From Lepeophtheirus salmonis (taxonomy: Eukaryota; Arthropoda; Copepoda; Siphonostomatoida; Caligidae), in the NCBI RefSeq assembly GCF_016086655.4, contig NC_052134.2, positions 38,129,971 through 38,193,970 on the forward strand: 64,000 bases of DNA, in the 5' to 3' direction. This document shows positions 13,958 to 24,190 of the stretch, one piece after another (the first letter of the stretch is position 1; every line of letters begins with the position of its first letter). The notes beneath the pieces were generated by a model. It was not told the origin of the DNA. It saw only the letters and a program-made list of their open reading frames with translations, and did not search any database. The translations under genes were made by a program, and so were the position numbers.

Positions 13958-14499
13958 GAAATGAGAGTTTTATTAATATAGATATTAGAAGGGATCGTAG
14001 AATGTAAATTGAAGGCATTTCAAGCCATAATTTCAAGGAGAATAGGTATTATAATTTATAACCAATAAGGTTTTTGCAAAAAATCAAACATGACGACTAC
14101 GGGGAGAAGTAAACCCTACCTGATTCTCACAAATAGAAAGTACATCAGTTGTAATACACATCATATAAAATAATCATATGTACATAGGTTGTAGAATTAC
14201 CGTGAATTGATATGATAGCAGCAGGATGAGAGACTGAACTTCACAAAATAGATCCGATGTACTTCCTATTCCGCCGTTATTTGTATGATATAAAGTATGA
14301 TAAGATTCTTCTGTAAAATGGGATCCCTCAGCACATCCGTGGAATCATTTTGAGAGCTGATGACGTATGTATATGTAAAATATTATGGAAATGTAGGAAC
14401 TTGAAGAATGATGTTTTGGGAAACACTTTTTTAATATTTATATATATAATATATATCAGTGAGTTGAAATGAAGTAATAGGGAAGAACAAACTACTACA

Positions 14500-14800
14500 T
14501 AAGTAAGTCAAACACAGGGGAGGAAGAGAACAGCTTAACACATGTTCACGGCGGCGTCTCGAGTCGTAGGTTTTAGACTAACTAACAACATGAAGAGACA
14601 CAAACTCTAAGTTGACTTATATCGTGTGTATGTGGTGTAGTGTGTAAAAAGAGTCTATGCTTCCACGGCACACACTCACTTACTTACTTAAAAAGAGTAA
14701 CTAAGAATTATATTATCATCATCGTCGTCGACGACGTCGCCATGACGCAGAAAAAAAGAGGCGAGGCCGAGACACTTCCCTTCCCTCAGTGATATAACTA
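14500..14800. promoter_or_regulatory. CpG-rich patch, candidate promoter/5' exon
   Basis: This is the only stretch in the first 30 kb with clustered CpG dinucleotides (for example CGGCGGCGTCTCGAG near 14550, and CGTCGTCGACGACG at 14723-14736, a perfect 14-bp palindrome). An ATG in good context (GTCGCC before ATG) at 14741 opens a 16-codon frame. The opposite strand also has a short frame starting in good context, so direction is not decided by this alone. Clustered CpG in an A/T-rich animal genome often marks a promoter or first exon; that is inference. A candidate second exon lies at 16177-16294. Confidence 0.35.
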
Positions 14801-16176
14801 AACAGCTCTTACATTGATATAAATAATAACTGATATGTGGTACTATATATAGTGAATAACAACCTCTCTACAATTATATTGTTTATATGGAATAAGATTT
14901 GTCAAACAATTCACCTTGAATTTTGTACCGAGCATTCAAATATTATTCTGTTAAAAATGTACGACTATTAAATCATTGAGGATAATTTCTCTCCACATGC
15001 AAAAAAGAAAGAAAAAGGAAGAAATAAATACAGACATAAACCCCCTTCCCAACAACTTCTCCATGCAAGGGATCCACGCCTTGGGCAGTAGGAATTTCAT
15101 GCAGTACCATTTTCTTTTTCTTTACATTCTTAAGGCGGGCTTTTTGGGGAGGGAGGGAAGGGGGGTTTACATACATACTGACTACAGCGATATTATGTTC
15201 TTCTATTATTATTGCTATTATAAATTTTCTTCTTACACCATTACGAGAAGTAAAGGAGTTCTTTCTCATTCTATAAAAATGGATTTTTATTTCTCCTCTA
15301 GTGATACAATGGGCATTTAGTTAGTCCCTTTATCAAAAATAATAAGACTGCAATAAAAAGGAAGGAGCTGTAGGCACATCATCCCATTCAGAGGTTTTGT
15401 GAATATATCTTGATTGTTCCGATTATTTAATAATTAATGAATTTTATTATGTTGTATTTGAAATGCATGTAGGAGGCAAACAAGGCATGCCTTGTTCCAA
15501 ATGTTCTATAAATAGAAATATTTCTAATTATATATATGTATATATGGCTTTTTGCAGGCCCCATAGTAATTTAATAACTTTAGTCCTATAATGTCCTACA
15601 TTTTCCCTTCCTGTTTCATTACTACTCGTACTTGGGGGCCATTTCGCCTTATACACATATATCAATGGTGAATCAGGATGAGATATTACTATAATATCTT
15701 ATATTGGAAGATGAGTCGATGGAATGAAGTTTCCTTACTCCAGTGTGTTTTAATAATTTTCTTTATTACGTTATCAGGATTTGTTCCCGTTAACAAACAA
15801 AAATTAGCCCTTATCAGATTTGTTTTTCCTTGTTCGTACAGCTAACATGAGTGACTCAGAAATAATTAGTTTCATGATTATAAATTATATAATCATTCAT
15901 AACCTTGAATTTTGATAACTGACTTGTTTGGAACTACTTTAATGTGAATCAAATATTGTAGCAATGAGTCATTTCACTGGTTGTATGTTCACTCAGTCAT
16001 GGACGTATCAAGCACCATGTTGTTATCTTTATAATAACACGCAACCTTTCACTCCAAAAGAAACAAACGAACAGGCATGATTTGAGATGGATAGAGAAGC
16101 ATTTAAAACATGTTCTAAAATGGGGGAGTAGCTTTTTGGAGTTGGTAATCTGAACTGGAATTTTTATTTTCGACAG
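14801..16176. other. No gene supported
   Basis: Two overlapping frames on opposite strands (14976-15320 plus, 14973-15269 minus) have low-complexity composition and look like chance. If the CpG-rich patch upstream is a promoter, this would be intron. TATA-like runs occur at 15530-15550. Confidence 0.45.
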
Positions 16177-16294
16177 CTGTTTTCATTATTATTTAATACT
16201 TTAAGACAGAACATCTAAGTATTAAGTAATAACTAGTGCGTTTGTTCATGAAAGACGATGAATAACAATGAGGATTGGCTCAGAAGCTTTAAAT
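16177..16294 (+). other. Candidate 5' exon with start codon
   Basis: A pyrimidine-rich tract ending in TTTTCGACAG precedes position 16177, and a consensus donor GTAAGT begins at 16295. Within this 118-base candidate exon, an ATG at 16258 with A at -3 opens a frame, MNNNEDWLRSFK, that runs into the donor in phase 1. Upstream frames in the exon are closed, as expected of a 5' UTR. The CpG-rich patch at 14.5-14.8 kb could be its promoter. No downstream exon can be assigned with confidence: splicing directly to the 11-base candidate at 27092 would give a stop. Confidence 0.3.
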
Positions 16295-16403
16295 GTAAGT
16301 GTTTGTTGGACTTGGAGTAGAATTGAGGATCTATCATAAATTCTAAATTTACTGTTAAAATATAGAACCCTCCTTCATTTGAATGTAATATCCTGTGTTG
16401 TAG

Positions 16404-17317
16404 TCGAGTCCATCTTTCCCGAGTTCAAGTTATTTAAAAGATTTCCCGACTACTCAAAGTTACCATGCCTTCTTTTCTTTCTGATATCCTGTCCGAGTTG
16501 AGTCTGATTAGTATCCAGCTTCAAAGCCTTTCATTGAGAAGATTCTATCACTTTGCAGACAAAATGAAAAATATATTCTTTTGCGAAAAGTCTTTTAATC
16601 CATTTCAAACAACAAAAACTCACGGAAATATCTGCTATAACGCTCTCAGACCATAATGAGCTTCTTATTCACTTGATATAGATACAAAGATCTATTCACA
16701 TACGAATTGACCTTTTCTGATCCATGTAATACATAATTCTTGGCATCTTGGTCGCACAGAGATCCTTAGAAGTCCATAGCACATACTTTTTCTGAGTCGA
16801 AGTTATCATGACTTTTAGTCCGATACCCCTTTTGTAAGACGTCATTGAAGAATTATATAACTAACTGGGAGCCTTACAGGTTATTTAACTAAGAATAAAT
16901 ACCAGTTGAGTTCTGTATTAAAAGAGACTCCATGTGGAGTCTTTATTCACATAATTATATATTTATTATTAGTCAGTATATTGATTATTTAATTAATGAC
17001 GGGTAATTTTCAATTATAAATCTCTATTAGCATGTAATCATCTTGAAATATATGGTTAGTTCAAGAGGACTTTCATTGATGATTACATTTGATTAATCGA
17101 GTTTATGTTCTCGTGGATCTCAACAAATTCAACATTATGCCTAAGCACCAACAGTTATCAATTGTCTGTTCCCAGATTGTGATGAAGTTATGGAGACCAA
17201 CTCAGAGGCAGTGGCGATTGCTCTATTCAATACTCATATTTTGACTCATCATAAACCACTTTCACGATACTTAGACCCGTGTCGTAAGTCTAATCCACCG
17301 CCTGGTGAGAGATCTAA
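16404..17317. other. No gene supported
   Basis: After a possible acceptor at 16401-16403 a short frame reads FPEFKLFKRFPDYSKLP before a stop, but no donor or other support exists. A 63-codon frame at 16465-16656 is in a different phase and is unremarkable. A small hairpin around GACTCCATGTGGAGTC lies near 16925. Confidence 0.4.
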
Positions 17318-17682
17318 AATTGATTTTGAAACAACAGAATAGGGCTGGAATAGTTTTCTGGCTAGATGGGAATGGTTTACAAGAATTAAGAAAGTTAAAA
17401 GTCGGGAAAGAGTTGACCAATTATTTAAATGTTGTAATGTTGTACAGGGAAATTATTTGCTTAAAACAAGTCCAAAAATATTCAAAGAAAATGAAAATGT
17501 TGTTTTGTCAGCTGACAGTCATACCAGAAATTCACTGTGTAAAACAAACAGATTTATTTACTATGAAACAATTCGATGGAAAACCAATTAAAGCATTTGC
17601 GTCAAGAGTTCGAAGCAAAGGGGTTGTTACTTCTCAACAAAGTGCAAATGCGATAGGAACGTTGATTTTACAGAAGATATAG
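17305..17682 (+). pseudogene. gag capsid-like fragment, frameshifted
   Basis: The 125-codon frame holds the second half of the capsid homology (from about residue 70: CQLTVIPEIHC, then FTMKQFDGKPIKAFASRVRSKG). The first half (DFETTE, WNSFLARWEWF, DQLFKCC) is in another frame over 17318-17500. One indel near 17490 therefore splits the domain, and an in-frame stop follows DFETTE. The expected continuation, DFTEDIVPIILM, lies in the other frame just past 17660. No start codon of the element can be fixed. Confidence 0.7.
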
Positions 17683-17902
17683 TTCCAATAATATTAATGC
17701 AATATCGGCAGCAGTTTCTACTTTCAAACGAGTGCCCAGGATGAATCAAAAAATGGAGGAAAATACAAGTACGGGAAAACGCACACATTGCTGAAAGTTC
17801 TTTAAATTGTTTACTGATGGTTATTTAGGTTATAACAAAAATCCTCATTAAGAGTACCTAGAATGTAGTCGCAAAATTAGAAACCAAAATAAGAAAGAGG
17901 CG

Positions 17903-18277
17903 TTGGGAATTTCACAAAACCAAGATAATAAAGAAGAGGCTCCTATATGGGAAATTTCTACTTCTCAGACATCCAAAGCTCACTTCGTATTCAGGAACGA
18001 AATAGGGATAAATGAAAACCCCATGGCGCAACCGAGAGTACAAATAAATGTATGTACCTATAAAATGGACTACAAAACTATATCAAACAAATATCCTAAA
18101 ATGGATTCAGTGAATATCCATATAATAGCTGACACAGGTGCCTTTGTGATCGAGAAAAATTTTTTCATAACCGGATTACGGCTACAAGACCTTATAAAAG
18201 TTCAAGATCAAGCTATGGCAGTGAATGGGGGAAAAAATACTATTGATGGTCTGTTTTACTTGGCATATCAACAATAG
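17903..18277 (+). pseudogene. Retropepsin (aspartic protease) fragment
   Basis: Near residue 76 of this 124-codon frame is ADTGA, the D-T/S-G active-site triad of retroviral-type aspartic proteases. It is followed at family spacing by FFITGL and then VNGGKNTIDGLFY, which matches the AANRSPIxIDGAF flap/loop region of the same gag-pol family. The frame ends at a stop at 18277. The homology resumes in the plus frame at 18310 (MVYVF, LYLSMNVLKQLKVI). It is part of the relic at 17318-18786 and is not functional. Confidence 0.75.
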
Positions 18278-18309
18278 AGAGTAAAGATAACAATAGGAAC
18301 AGTGGATCA

Positions 18310-18570
18310 ATGGTCTACGTATTTCCACAAGCTGGGAGTCTATACTTATCAATGAATGTATTAAAGCAGCTGAAGGTAATTGACAGGTCATTTCCAAGTG
18401 CAGTAAATGCTGTGATGGAGAAGGAAAATCATAAAAAATGGGCCGAATGTGGTTGTTTGAGGCGCACCGTACCACCAGAGAAACCAAGGCCTTTTGAAGC
18501 TGATAAATTGAATGTTCCTCTAATGAGAAAATGGATAGTTGACAGATATACAACATCTATTTTTAATTAA
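18310..18570 (+). pseudogene. Protease C-terminus and pre-RT linker fragment
   Basis: The 86-codon frame carries the block after the protease. LYLSMNVLKQLKVI corresponds to the family's SxxxLxxLGxIPxDFP region. CGCLRRTVPPEKP matches the CxCPxRxxPP segment, and MRKWIVDRYTTSIFN corresponds to the MKxWLLxRYxxSTFN block that leads into RT. The stop after IFN is at 18568-18570. The homology continues out of frame (NVEGPPIKI, PSPVPIH, IIERIP) to about 18750 and is then cut off. Confidence 0.75.
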
Positions 18571-18786
18571 TCAACCTTTATTCAATGTTGAGGGTCCACC
18601 AATTAAAATACTATCTGAACCAAATTATATCCCTAGAGCTGTAAATACTCCTTCACCAGTGCCCATTCACTGTTAAGATAAAGTAGTGGAAGAAGATTTA
18701 AGAAATGACGAGAAGATGGGTATCATAGAACGCATACCAATAGAAAAATCAAGTGAATCTTGTTTTATGAAAAAAATGAGCTTCCC

Positions 18787-18935
18787 CTCCAATGCCCACG
18801 AATCGGATCTAATCATAATGAAACATAGCCCTACGTAGATAACTCGGAATTCTGAACAACTTTTATGTTATGTCTGAAGTCTGTTTCTGTCTCTGTTTTT
18901 GAAATAAATGCGTTTTTATCATTTTTTTTCTAATC
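18787..18935 (+). repeat. Dispersed repeat R2, copy 1
   Basis: The run from CTTCCCCTCCAATGCCC through AACATAGCC, AACTCGGAATTCTGA and CTCTGTTTTTGAAATAAATGCG recurs in diverged form, same orientation, at 22500-22660 (there AACATAGCC, AACTCAGAATTCTGA). This copy directly abuts the broken end of the gag-protease relic. It may be an element that interrupted the retroelement or part of its 3' flank. Confidence 0.65.
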
Positions 18936-19119
18936 GAGATGTACAAAACACACACACATAAATTATTTTTATACCATGTAGGATAATAGGCAAAAACATA
19001 ATGTTAACAAAACATGTAGATAAGGTTTTTGCAAAACTTTTTTCACTCAATATGGTCACCTTTATTATCAATCACAAACTTTACACGACGCCTGAAGGTC
19101 ATGCAGGATTTGATGACAA

Positions 19120-19400
19120 ACTTCTCTGATTATTTTGGAAAAAAATTTCAAAATTATATTTCATATATTAAATTTTTTTGAAAAAAATTTATAAAAGTTC
19201 ATAGTCATTCCTATAAATTAAATTTTTTGATGAAAAAATTTTAAAAAATTAATTGCTTTGAATTTTTTTTTGAAAAACTATGTTATATTTAAAATATCAA
19301 AATTTTTCAAAAAAAAATTCAAATTTTAATTTTCTAGTAAAAAGCAAACATTGTTTTTTTTTTATCTATCCCTCCCCCTGCGGACGCTTCTGCCCTCTCA
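19120..19400 (+). repeat. A/T simple-repeat tract ending in CTGCGGACGC, copy 1
   Basis: The tract is made of irregular repeats of a word like AAATTTTTTTGAAAAAAATTTC. It then ends abruptly in a pyrimidine-rich block CCCTCCCCCTGCGGACGC. The same arrangement, A/T repeat then C-rich block then TGCGGACGC, occurs at 52075-52425 in the same orientation. The sharp composition change at the end suggests a transposon terminus preceded by an amplified simple repeat. Confidence 0.65.
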
Positions 19401-21841
19401 TATTGGAGTAGAAAAGAGCTCGTAGTGTCTATTCTTGTAAATAACTGTTTCACCACTATAGTTTAGTCTAGTTGCTAGTACTCAACGAGGAAGGTACCAA
19501 ATCTATTGTTACAAAATATACTAACATACACCACTAAAATACATTTTTGTATCAAAAAAACTTCCTTCTATATAAATCATTCATTCATTTGAACAAAATA
19601 TATAGGTATATATCCGTATGCAAAAGGTTTTGAAAAAGGTTTATCGTACATAAATTATTTACTATGAATATGTATTCTCTCTCTTTTTCTTCTTTTCTTA
19701 AGTACTAATCTCTTTTATTCAAAAAAGTTTTTGGTTTGAATAAAATACACATATTTACATACTAAGAGCTGTGAATATGAGCATTACACGTATGTAACAA
19801 TAAATGAATGGCTATGAATTATCAATAAAGGAAGTATGGCCGTTGAGATTTTTCAATAAAAACTATCAATTGATTAATAACATTATATAAGGCTTGTTTT
19901 GTTTCTAAAGATAACTAACAACCCTCAAACAAGGCAACATCTACCAGTTTGATATGGGTATTGTGTTTATTTCGTCAGCAGTTATGTTTAGACGCAATGT
20001 ATTCGTTAACTTCTTTTTTTTTTTGCTGGAAAATGACGAGACAAAGACAAAAAAATCTTTTTTTTGAATGACTAACTAAATAACTTTTTTCTTCTGATAA
20101 CGGAGTAAAAACAATGTTAAATGTGACGAAGACAAGACTATGTATCTAAAAAAAATAGATATGATGGAATTAACTTTGTATGATCGTGACATAACGGTGT
20201 TTGGTAAAGGTCATACTTAAAAATAGGATGTATAACTAATATGTAATTGATTAAAATACTCCTTTATTATTTTTCAGGGTTGTTTGAAACCCTTTTTTAA
20301 AAAACCTAGTTTGTTTTTATATATAGATGGTATTTTCTACTTCTTCATCGTAAATTTCTAATTTATCTTTATTGTTCTATAATTAGTTATTCTGGCTTTT
20401 TGTTGAATATTGTATGACTTATTATTAATTTATTTTTTATAGATTTGTCCCTCTCTGATAGAAATTTGGAATTAAAAATTTAAAACCTTAAGTATTGCAG
20501 AATAATAGCCCTTGAATGTTGAAATTTTGAAAAAAGGTACAGAAGTGGAAATAATAATAACAATATGTAATAGCATTTTTGCACACAGGATGAACCCCAC
20601 ATTTATCAGTGATATTAAACCCGTGGAAAACGAAAATAACCATTAAAACTTTCAGCCTCAACAGGTTTGGCCTTAAAAGTCTTTTTAAAAGGATCAAGTT
20701 TTTAAGGTATAGCTACGATTCAGTGCCATATTTTGACATGAAATAACTATATAGATAAAAATCAAACTAAATAACAAATTAATAGATAGCATTTGAAAAA
20801 TGAAATATACTAATTTGACTTGATTACAATTAATAAACAATATATATAACCACTAAGAAATCGAGTAAATGAAGGACTTTACTTAGAAGCGAAAATATTT
20901 TTTATTTCTTCTTCAAGTGCTTCATTTATACACTGAAATTATAAAATATACCTTACATTTCAAGTTTTTCTTAAATGCCTTATTTAGTTTTTTGATATAT
21001 ATCAAGGAATTTTTATAATATAACCTGGTTAGGTTGTGTTGAATACATATTGTTTTGGGGGATAAATTTGAACTCTTCATAGTTTTTAATAAATAATATA
21101 TACTAATATAAAAAAAATAGTTTAATTGTAACGGGCTAAAAACAAGTTTATAGATGCTTCAAAATCAAAATTATTGATTGATTAGTAGATTTAAACGATT
21201 TTTTTTTCTCCGGAATTTAATGTTATATTATATATTCACTCAACGTAACTAGCTTATTTTATTAAATTTCTTAATAGTTAAATGTTATAGTTTTATGTAT
21301 GTCCCTTAATGAAAACGCATAGCCAGGATATTTATATCAAAAACGTAGACAGATATATACTTAAGACATAAAATAAAACTTGTTTCATTCTCATCAGACA
21401 AGATTCGTGGGCTCTGGAGTGCAAGTTTGTTTTTTCGCAAATAAGTTGATTTTTTTCTAAAAACAAGGTCTATTCCCTGTTTCTCAAAGATTTTTAAAAG
21501 GTCTGAGTTTTCGATTGAAAAATCCCCCCAAAAAATTAAAAATCCAAAAAACGAACTATTGTGCTAACAGAAAAAGGGAGAACGTATATGGAATAAGAAT
21601 TAAAAAAGGGAAGAAGAGCATAAGAAAGTTAGTCTTATTATGGTTAAAGGAGAAACACGTTTCTAATTATAATGGCCAGAGGCATGGAAGAACTTGAAAT
21701 GTTGTCTATCGACAAATTTTACAAAATTCTACAGTTATTTTAAGGATTAAAAAAATAAATCGAAGTATAATATACAAAATAGGTAAGGTAAAGTGTATAT
21801 ATATATAATATTATAGTTGTAATGACCATACTAGGACGTAC
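19401..21841. other. No gene supported
   Basis: No host gene or clear element is seen. On the minus strand at about 20640-20700 a short stretch reads LDPFKKTFKAK then FNGYFRFPR, which looks protein-like, but it is shorter than 30 codons and I cannot assign it. The 60-codon frame at 21515-21697 is lysine/arginine-rich and probably chance. Confidence 0.45.
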
Positions 21842-22152
21842 CAAGGTTAATAGAAATACAAGGTTATACCATAACGTTTTTACGACTGATGTTTGAATTC
21901 TACTACACTTTTAGCATTGACGTCATAGTATATGTGTGGTTGCGTGTTTTGTCAAAATCTGTTTTTCTTGCCAGCAGTCGGTACGATACATTAAATTGAA
22001 AATTCTAGCAATAGTGACGTCATAGACTATGTGTGGTTTTGTGTTTTGTCAAAATCTACCTGTCTTACCCAGCAGTTGGAACAATACATCAGACTGAAAA
22101 TTCTAGCAAGCCGATTACATGATGGTCTAACCTTGTATTTCTATTAAGATTG
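21842..22152. mobile_element. Intact MITE with 31-bp TIRs and exact 8-bp target duplication
   Basis: Terminal inverted repeats of about 31 bp begin CAAGGTTAATAGAAATACAA at 21842 and, read from the other strand, CAATCTTAATAGAAATACAA at 22152. They differ at only a few positions. Both sides are flanked by the identical octamer GGACGTAC (21834-21841 and 22153-22160), as expected of hAT-type insertion. Inside, a roughly 95-98 bp segment is present twice in tandem (21913-22006, 22007-22104). Each copy carries TGACGTCATAG and GTGTTTTGTCAAAATCT. No coding capacity is seen. Assignment to hAT rests on the 8-bp duplication only. Confidence 0.85.
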
Positions 22153-22499
22153 GGACGTACCTTTATTTTATATATTTTATTTGGAATTATTAGACTAATG
22201 TTCTTAATAACTCCAGAATTTATTAAAACTTATTGATAGACAACTTAATAATTAGAAATATGCTCCTCCTTCAACTGTTATGAATATATATGTATATATT
22301 AACACTAAATCGCTAATCTTCTTCCTAATTCCCTTTTTTAATTCGTACTAAATATATATGTTTTTCCATTTTTCGTTCGTACAATAATTCGTTTTTTGGA
22401 TTTTTAATTTTATTTGGTGCATTTTCAAATTGACAACCCATAACATAAAAAAAACCTTCAAGACACGGGGAATCGATTTTGTTTTATCAAAAAAAAAAA

Positions 22500-22660
22500 A
22501 CAACTTCTCAGCCCTCTATAGCCCAAAAATATGTTCTAATCAGAATAAAACATAGCCTTAGGTACGTAACTCAGAATTCTGAGCGATTTCTATTTTATAA
22601 GTAAAGTATGTATCTCCCTCTGTTTTTTAAACATGCGGATATATTTTTATCAGTGGGCAT
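22500..22660 (+). repeat. Dispersed repeat R2, copy 2
   Basis: This is a same-orientation, diverged copy of 18787-18935. Shared words include TCTAATCA, AACATAGCC, the segment AACTCAGAATTCTGA, and TCTGTTTTT followed by ATTTTTATCA. It is followed within about 65 bases by a copy of repeat R1. Confidence 0.6.
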
Positions 22661-22724
22661 ACAACTATAATATTATATTATAGTCAGAGATGTTAAAAAT
22701 GCTGTACACCGGTATGCTAAAAAA

Positions 22725-22930
22725 TGTCAAAAATTAACATGGTAACCATGACAATTTGAAGAATGTTTTGAGAACAACTGCTCAACTGTCATGACGTTAT
22801 TAGATTAGCCATAAGCAGCTCTGCGAGGGTTGGAAAATAAGTAAACACAAATCCTACTTCGAAGTAAATCCTAAACTCTACTCTTAGTCCAACAAAGACA
22901 TTTTATCATAACCATAATCATAACTTCCCA
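22725..22930 (+). repeat. Dispersed repeat family R1, copy B
   Basis: It carries AACATGGTAACCATGACAA, TTGAAGAATGTTTTGAG, AAGCAGCTCTG and CTACTCTTAGTCCAACAAAG, in the same order as copy A at 3290-3500. Between the conserved words it is diverged and slightly shorter. Confidence 0.7.
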
Positions 22931-23472
22931 AACAATGTTGTATAGCGAAGAATGCAACTATATTATTCCATTATATTACTAAGTTTTTATCAGGGTTGAA
23001 TGACTTACCAAATGTTCAATTTTGAAGAAAATAATACAATCCTGAATCATAAGTGTCCTAAAATGACATTGCTCTCAATAAAGGCATGGAAAGAGTTGAT
23101 GATATGGATCTTTTATATTACAATATTAAATTGCCGTTTAAAAATAAAAAATAAAGTTAATTTTATACCTCGTAGTCTTCCTTAATATAAGATAAAAATA
23201 AGGTATTTCGATTTGTGGAAAATATAATGTGAATACTATAAGTAGAATAACTTTGTTAAAGTTATTCATTTCAAAAGTAACTGTACCTATAAATCCAATA
23301 TTACTTATATACCTTATATAAGAATTTGAACATGTTTTAAACAAAATATCATACATGTAACAAGATGCAATAAAATAACGATTATACTTAATTTTTTAGC
23401 ATTAAATAAAATTCAATTTTATAGTATAATTGTTATATTTTTTATAAATATTAATTTTAATTTCTTTTTTGC

Positions 23473-24190
23473 AGATAATGAAAGAGAAAAAATCTTTATT
23501 TTTGGCAAGGCTTCCACATTTTTTCAAGTGGCCTTTTTGATTTTAGGAGCTAAGCCTTAGAAAATTCGAATTTCAACAGTATAATACAAGTCTTATTCAC
23601 GATAATAATTAGAAGGTTTATTCAAAGAGTATAATTGAATCATGTCCTGATGCTTTTAATTTTATACCGGATATGAACAAGTTGCTTTTCTCCTGCAATG
23701 GATCTCTCCATATTGATAGTCATTCATTAAAAATTATTAAGACTTTATACTGGTAAAGACATTCCTTCTAACTACCACATCACAAAGTCATTGGAGTCCA
23801 AAGTAAATTATCATTGTCAAAGGTTGTTCTTATTTAATTAATTTGGAAGATGTTAAGAAGGCTCACAATAGAACAATTACAAGTATTTAAGTAAAAAGTC
23901 TCAACAATGTTTTGGGCTCCAATTTCTGTGGCCAGAGACTAAAGATTTTAATTATAGACGGTGTAACTTATTGTATAAATTCAGTCCAACCCCTTCAGCA
24001 ACATTTCCAAATGATGTTGCAATTGCATGTCACTTATCTCACTCATGGTCTGAACAGAATAACAACGCTCTGTCCTAATTACTTCGAAAATACGAACATT
24101 GATATCTCTGAAGTAAAGTTTTTCTTTTTTAATTCTGATGATCGAAAAAGATTAATTACTACGCCGAGCACTTCAATTGAGTCTCAATAG
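23473..24190 (+). pseudogene. Unassigned decayed coding region
   Basis: Several frames in succession look protein-like but are broken. From 23476 a short frame starts right after a good acceptor-like TTTCTTTTTTGCAG. About 23645-23755 reads PDAFNFIPDMNKLLFSC and NGSLHIDSHSLKIIKTLYW. Around 23840-23930 NLEDVKKAHNRTITSI and NNVLGSNFCGQRLKIL appear in another frame. A 92-codon frame at 23912-24190 continues. I recognise no family. A partial inverted copy of the segment at about 23775-23830 lies at 24690-24785. That favours a mobile or repeated sequence over a host gene. Confidence 0.35.

Larger units (their letters stand above)
17318..18786 (+). mobile_element. Ty3/gypsy-like retroelement relic: gag, protease, pre-RT linker
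   Basis: The order of blocks matches an LTR-retrotransposon polyprotein. First comes a capsid-like gag segment (17318-17690): WNSFLARWEWF, then in the next frame VIPEIHCVKQTDLFTMKQFDG and FASRVRSKG, as in the gag of K02A2.6-like elements (RWExF, LAVxPVxxxVxxxEL, FAARVRGKA). Next is a decayed linker where zinc knuckles would be expected; none is visible. The retropepsin active site follows as IADTGA at 18125-18142. The segment CGCLRRTVPP, then RKWIVDRYTTSIFN and PSPVPIH, then IIERIP (18447-18750), is the stretch just before RT. Several frameshifts and stops break it, and it stops before any RT motif at about 18786, where another repeat starts. No LTR is recognised. Confidence 0.8.

Noticed and set aside
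16404..16500. Frame reading FPEFKLFKRFPDYSKLP that superficially recalls a globin helix region
   Set aside because: Too short, no conserved proximal or distal histidine, stops soon after, and no donor site. Similarity may be coincidental.
18182..18556. 124-codon minus-strand frame
   Set aside because: Antisense of the protease/linker relic on the plus strand.
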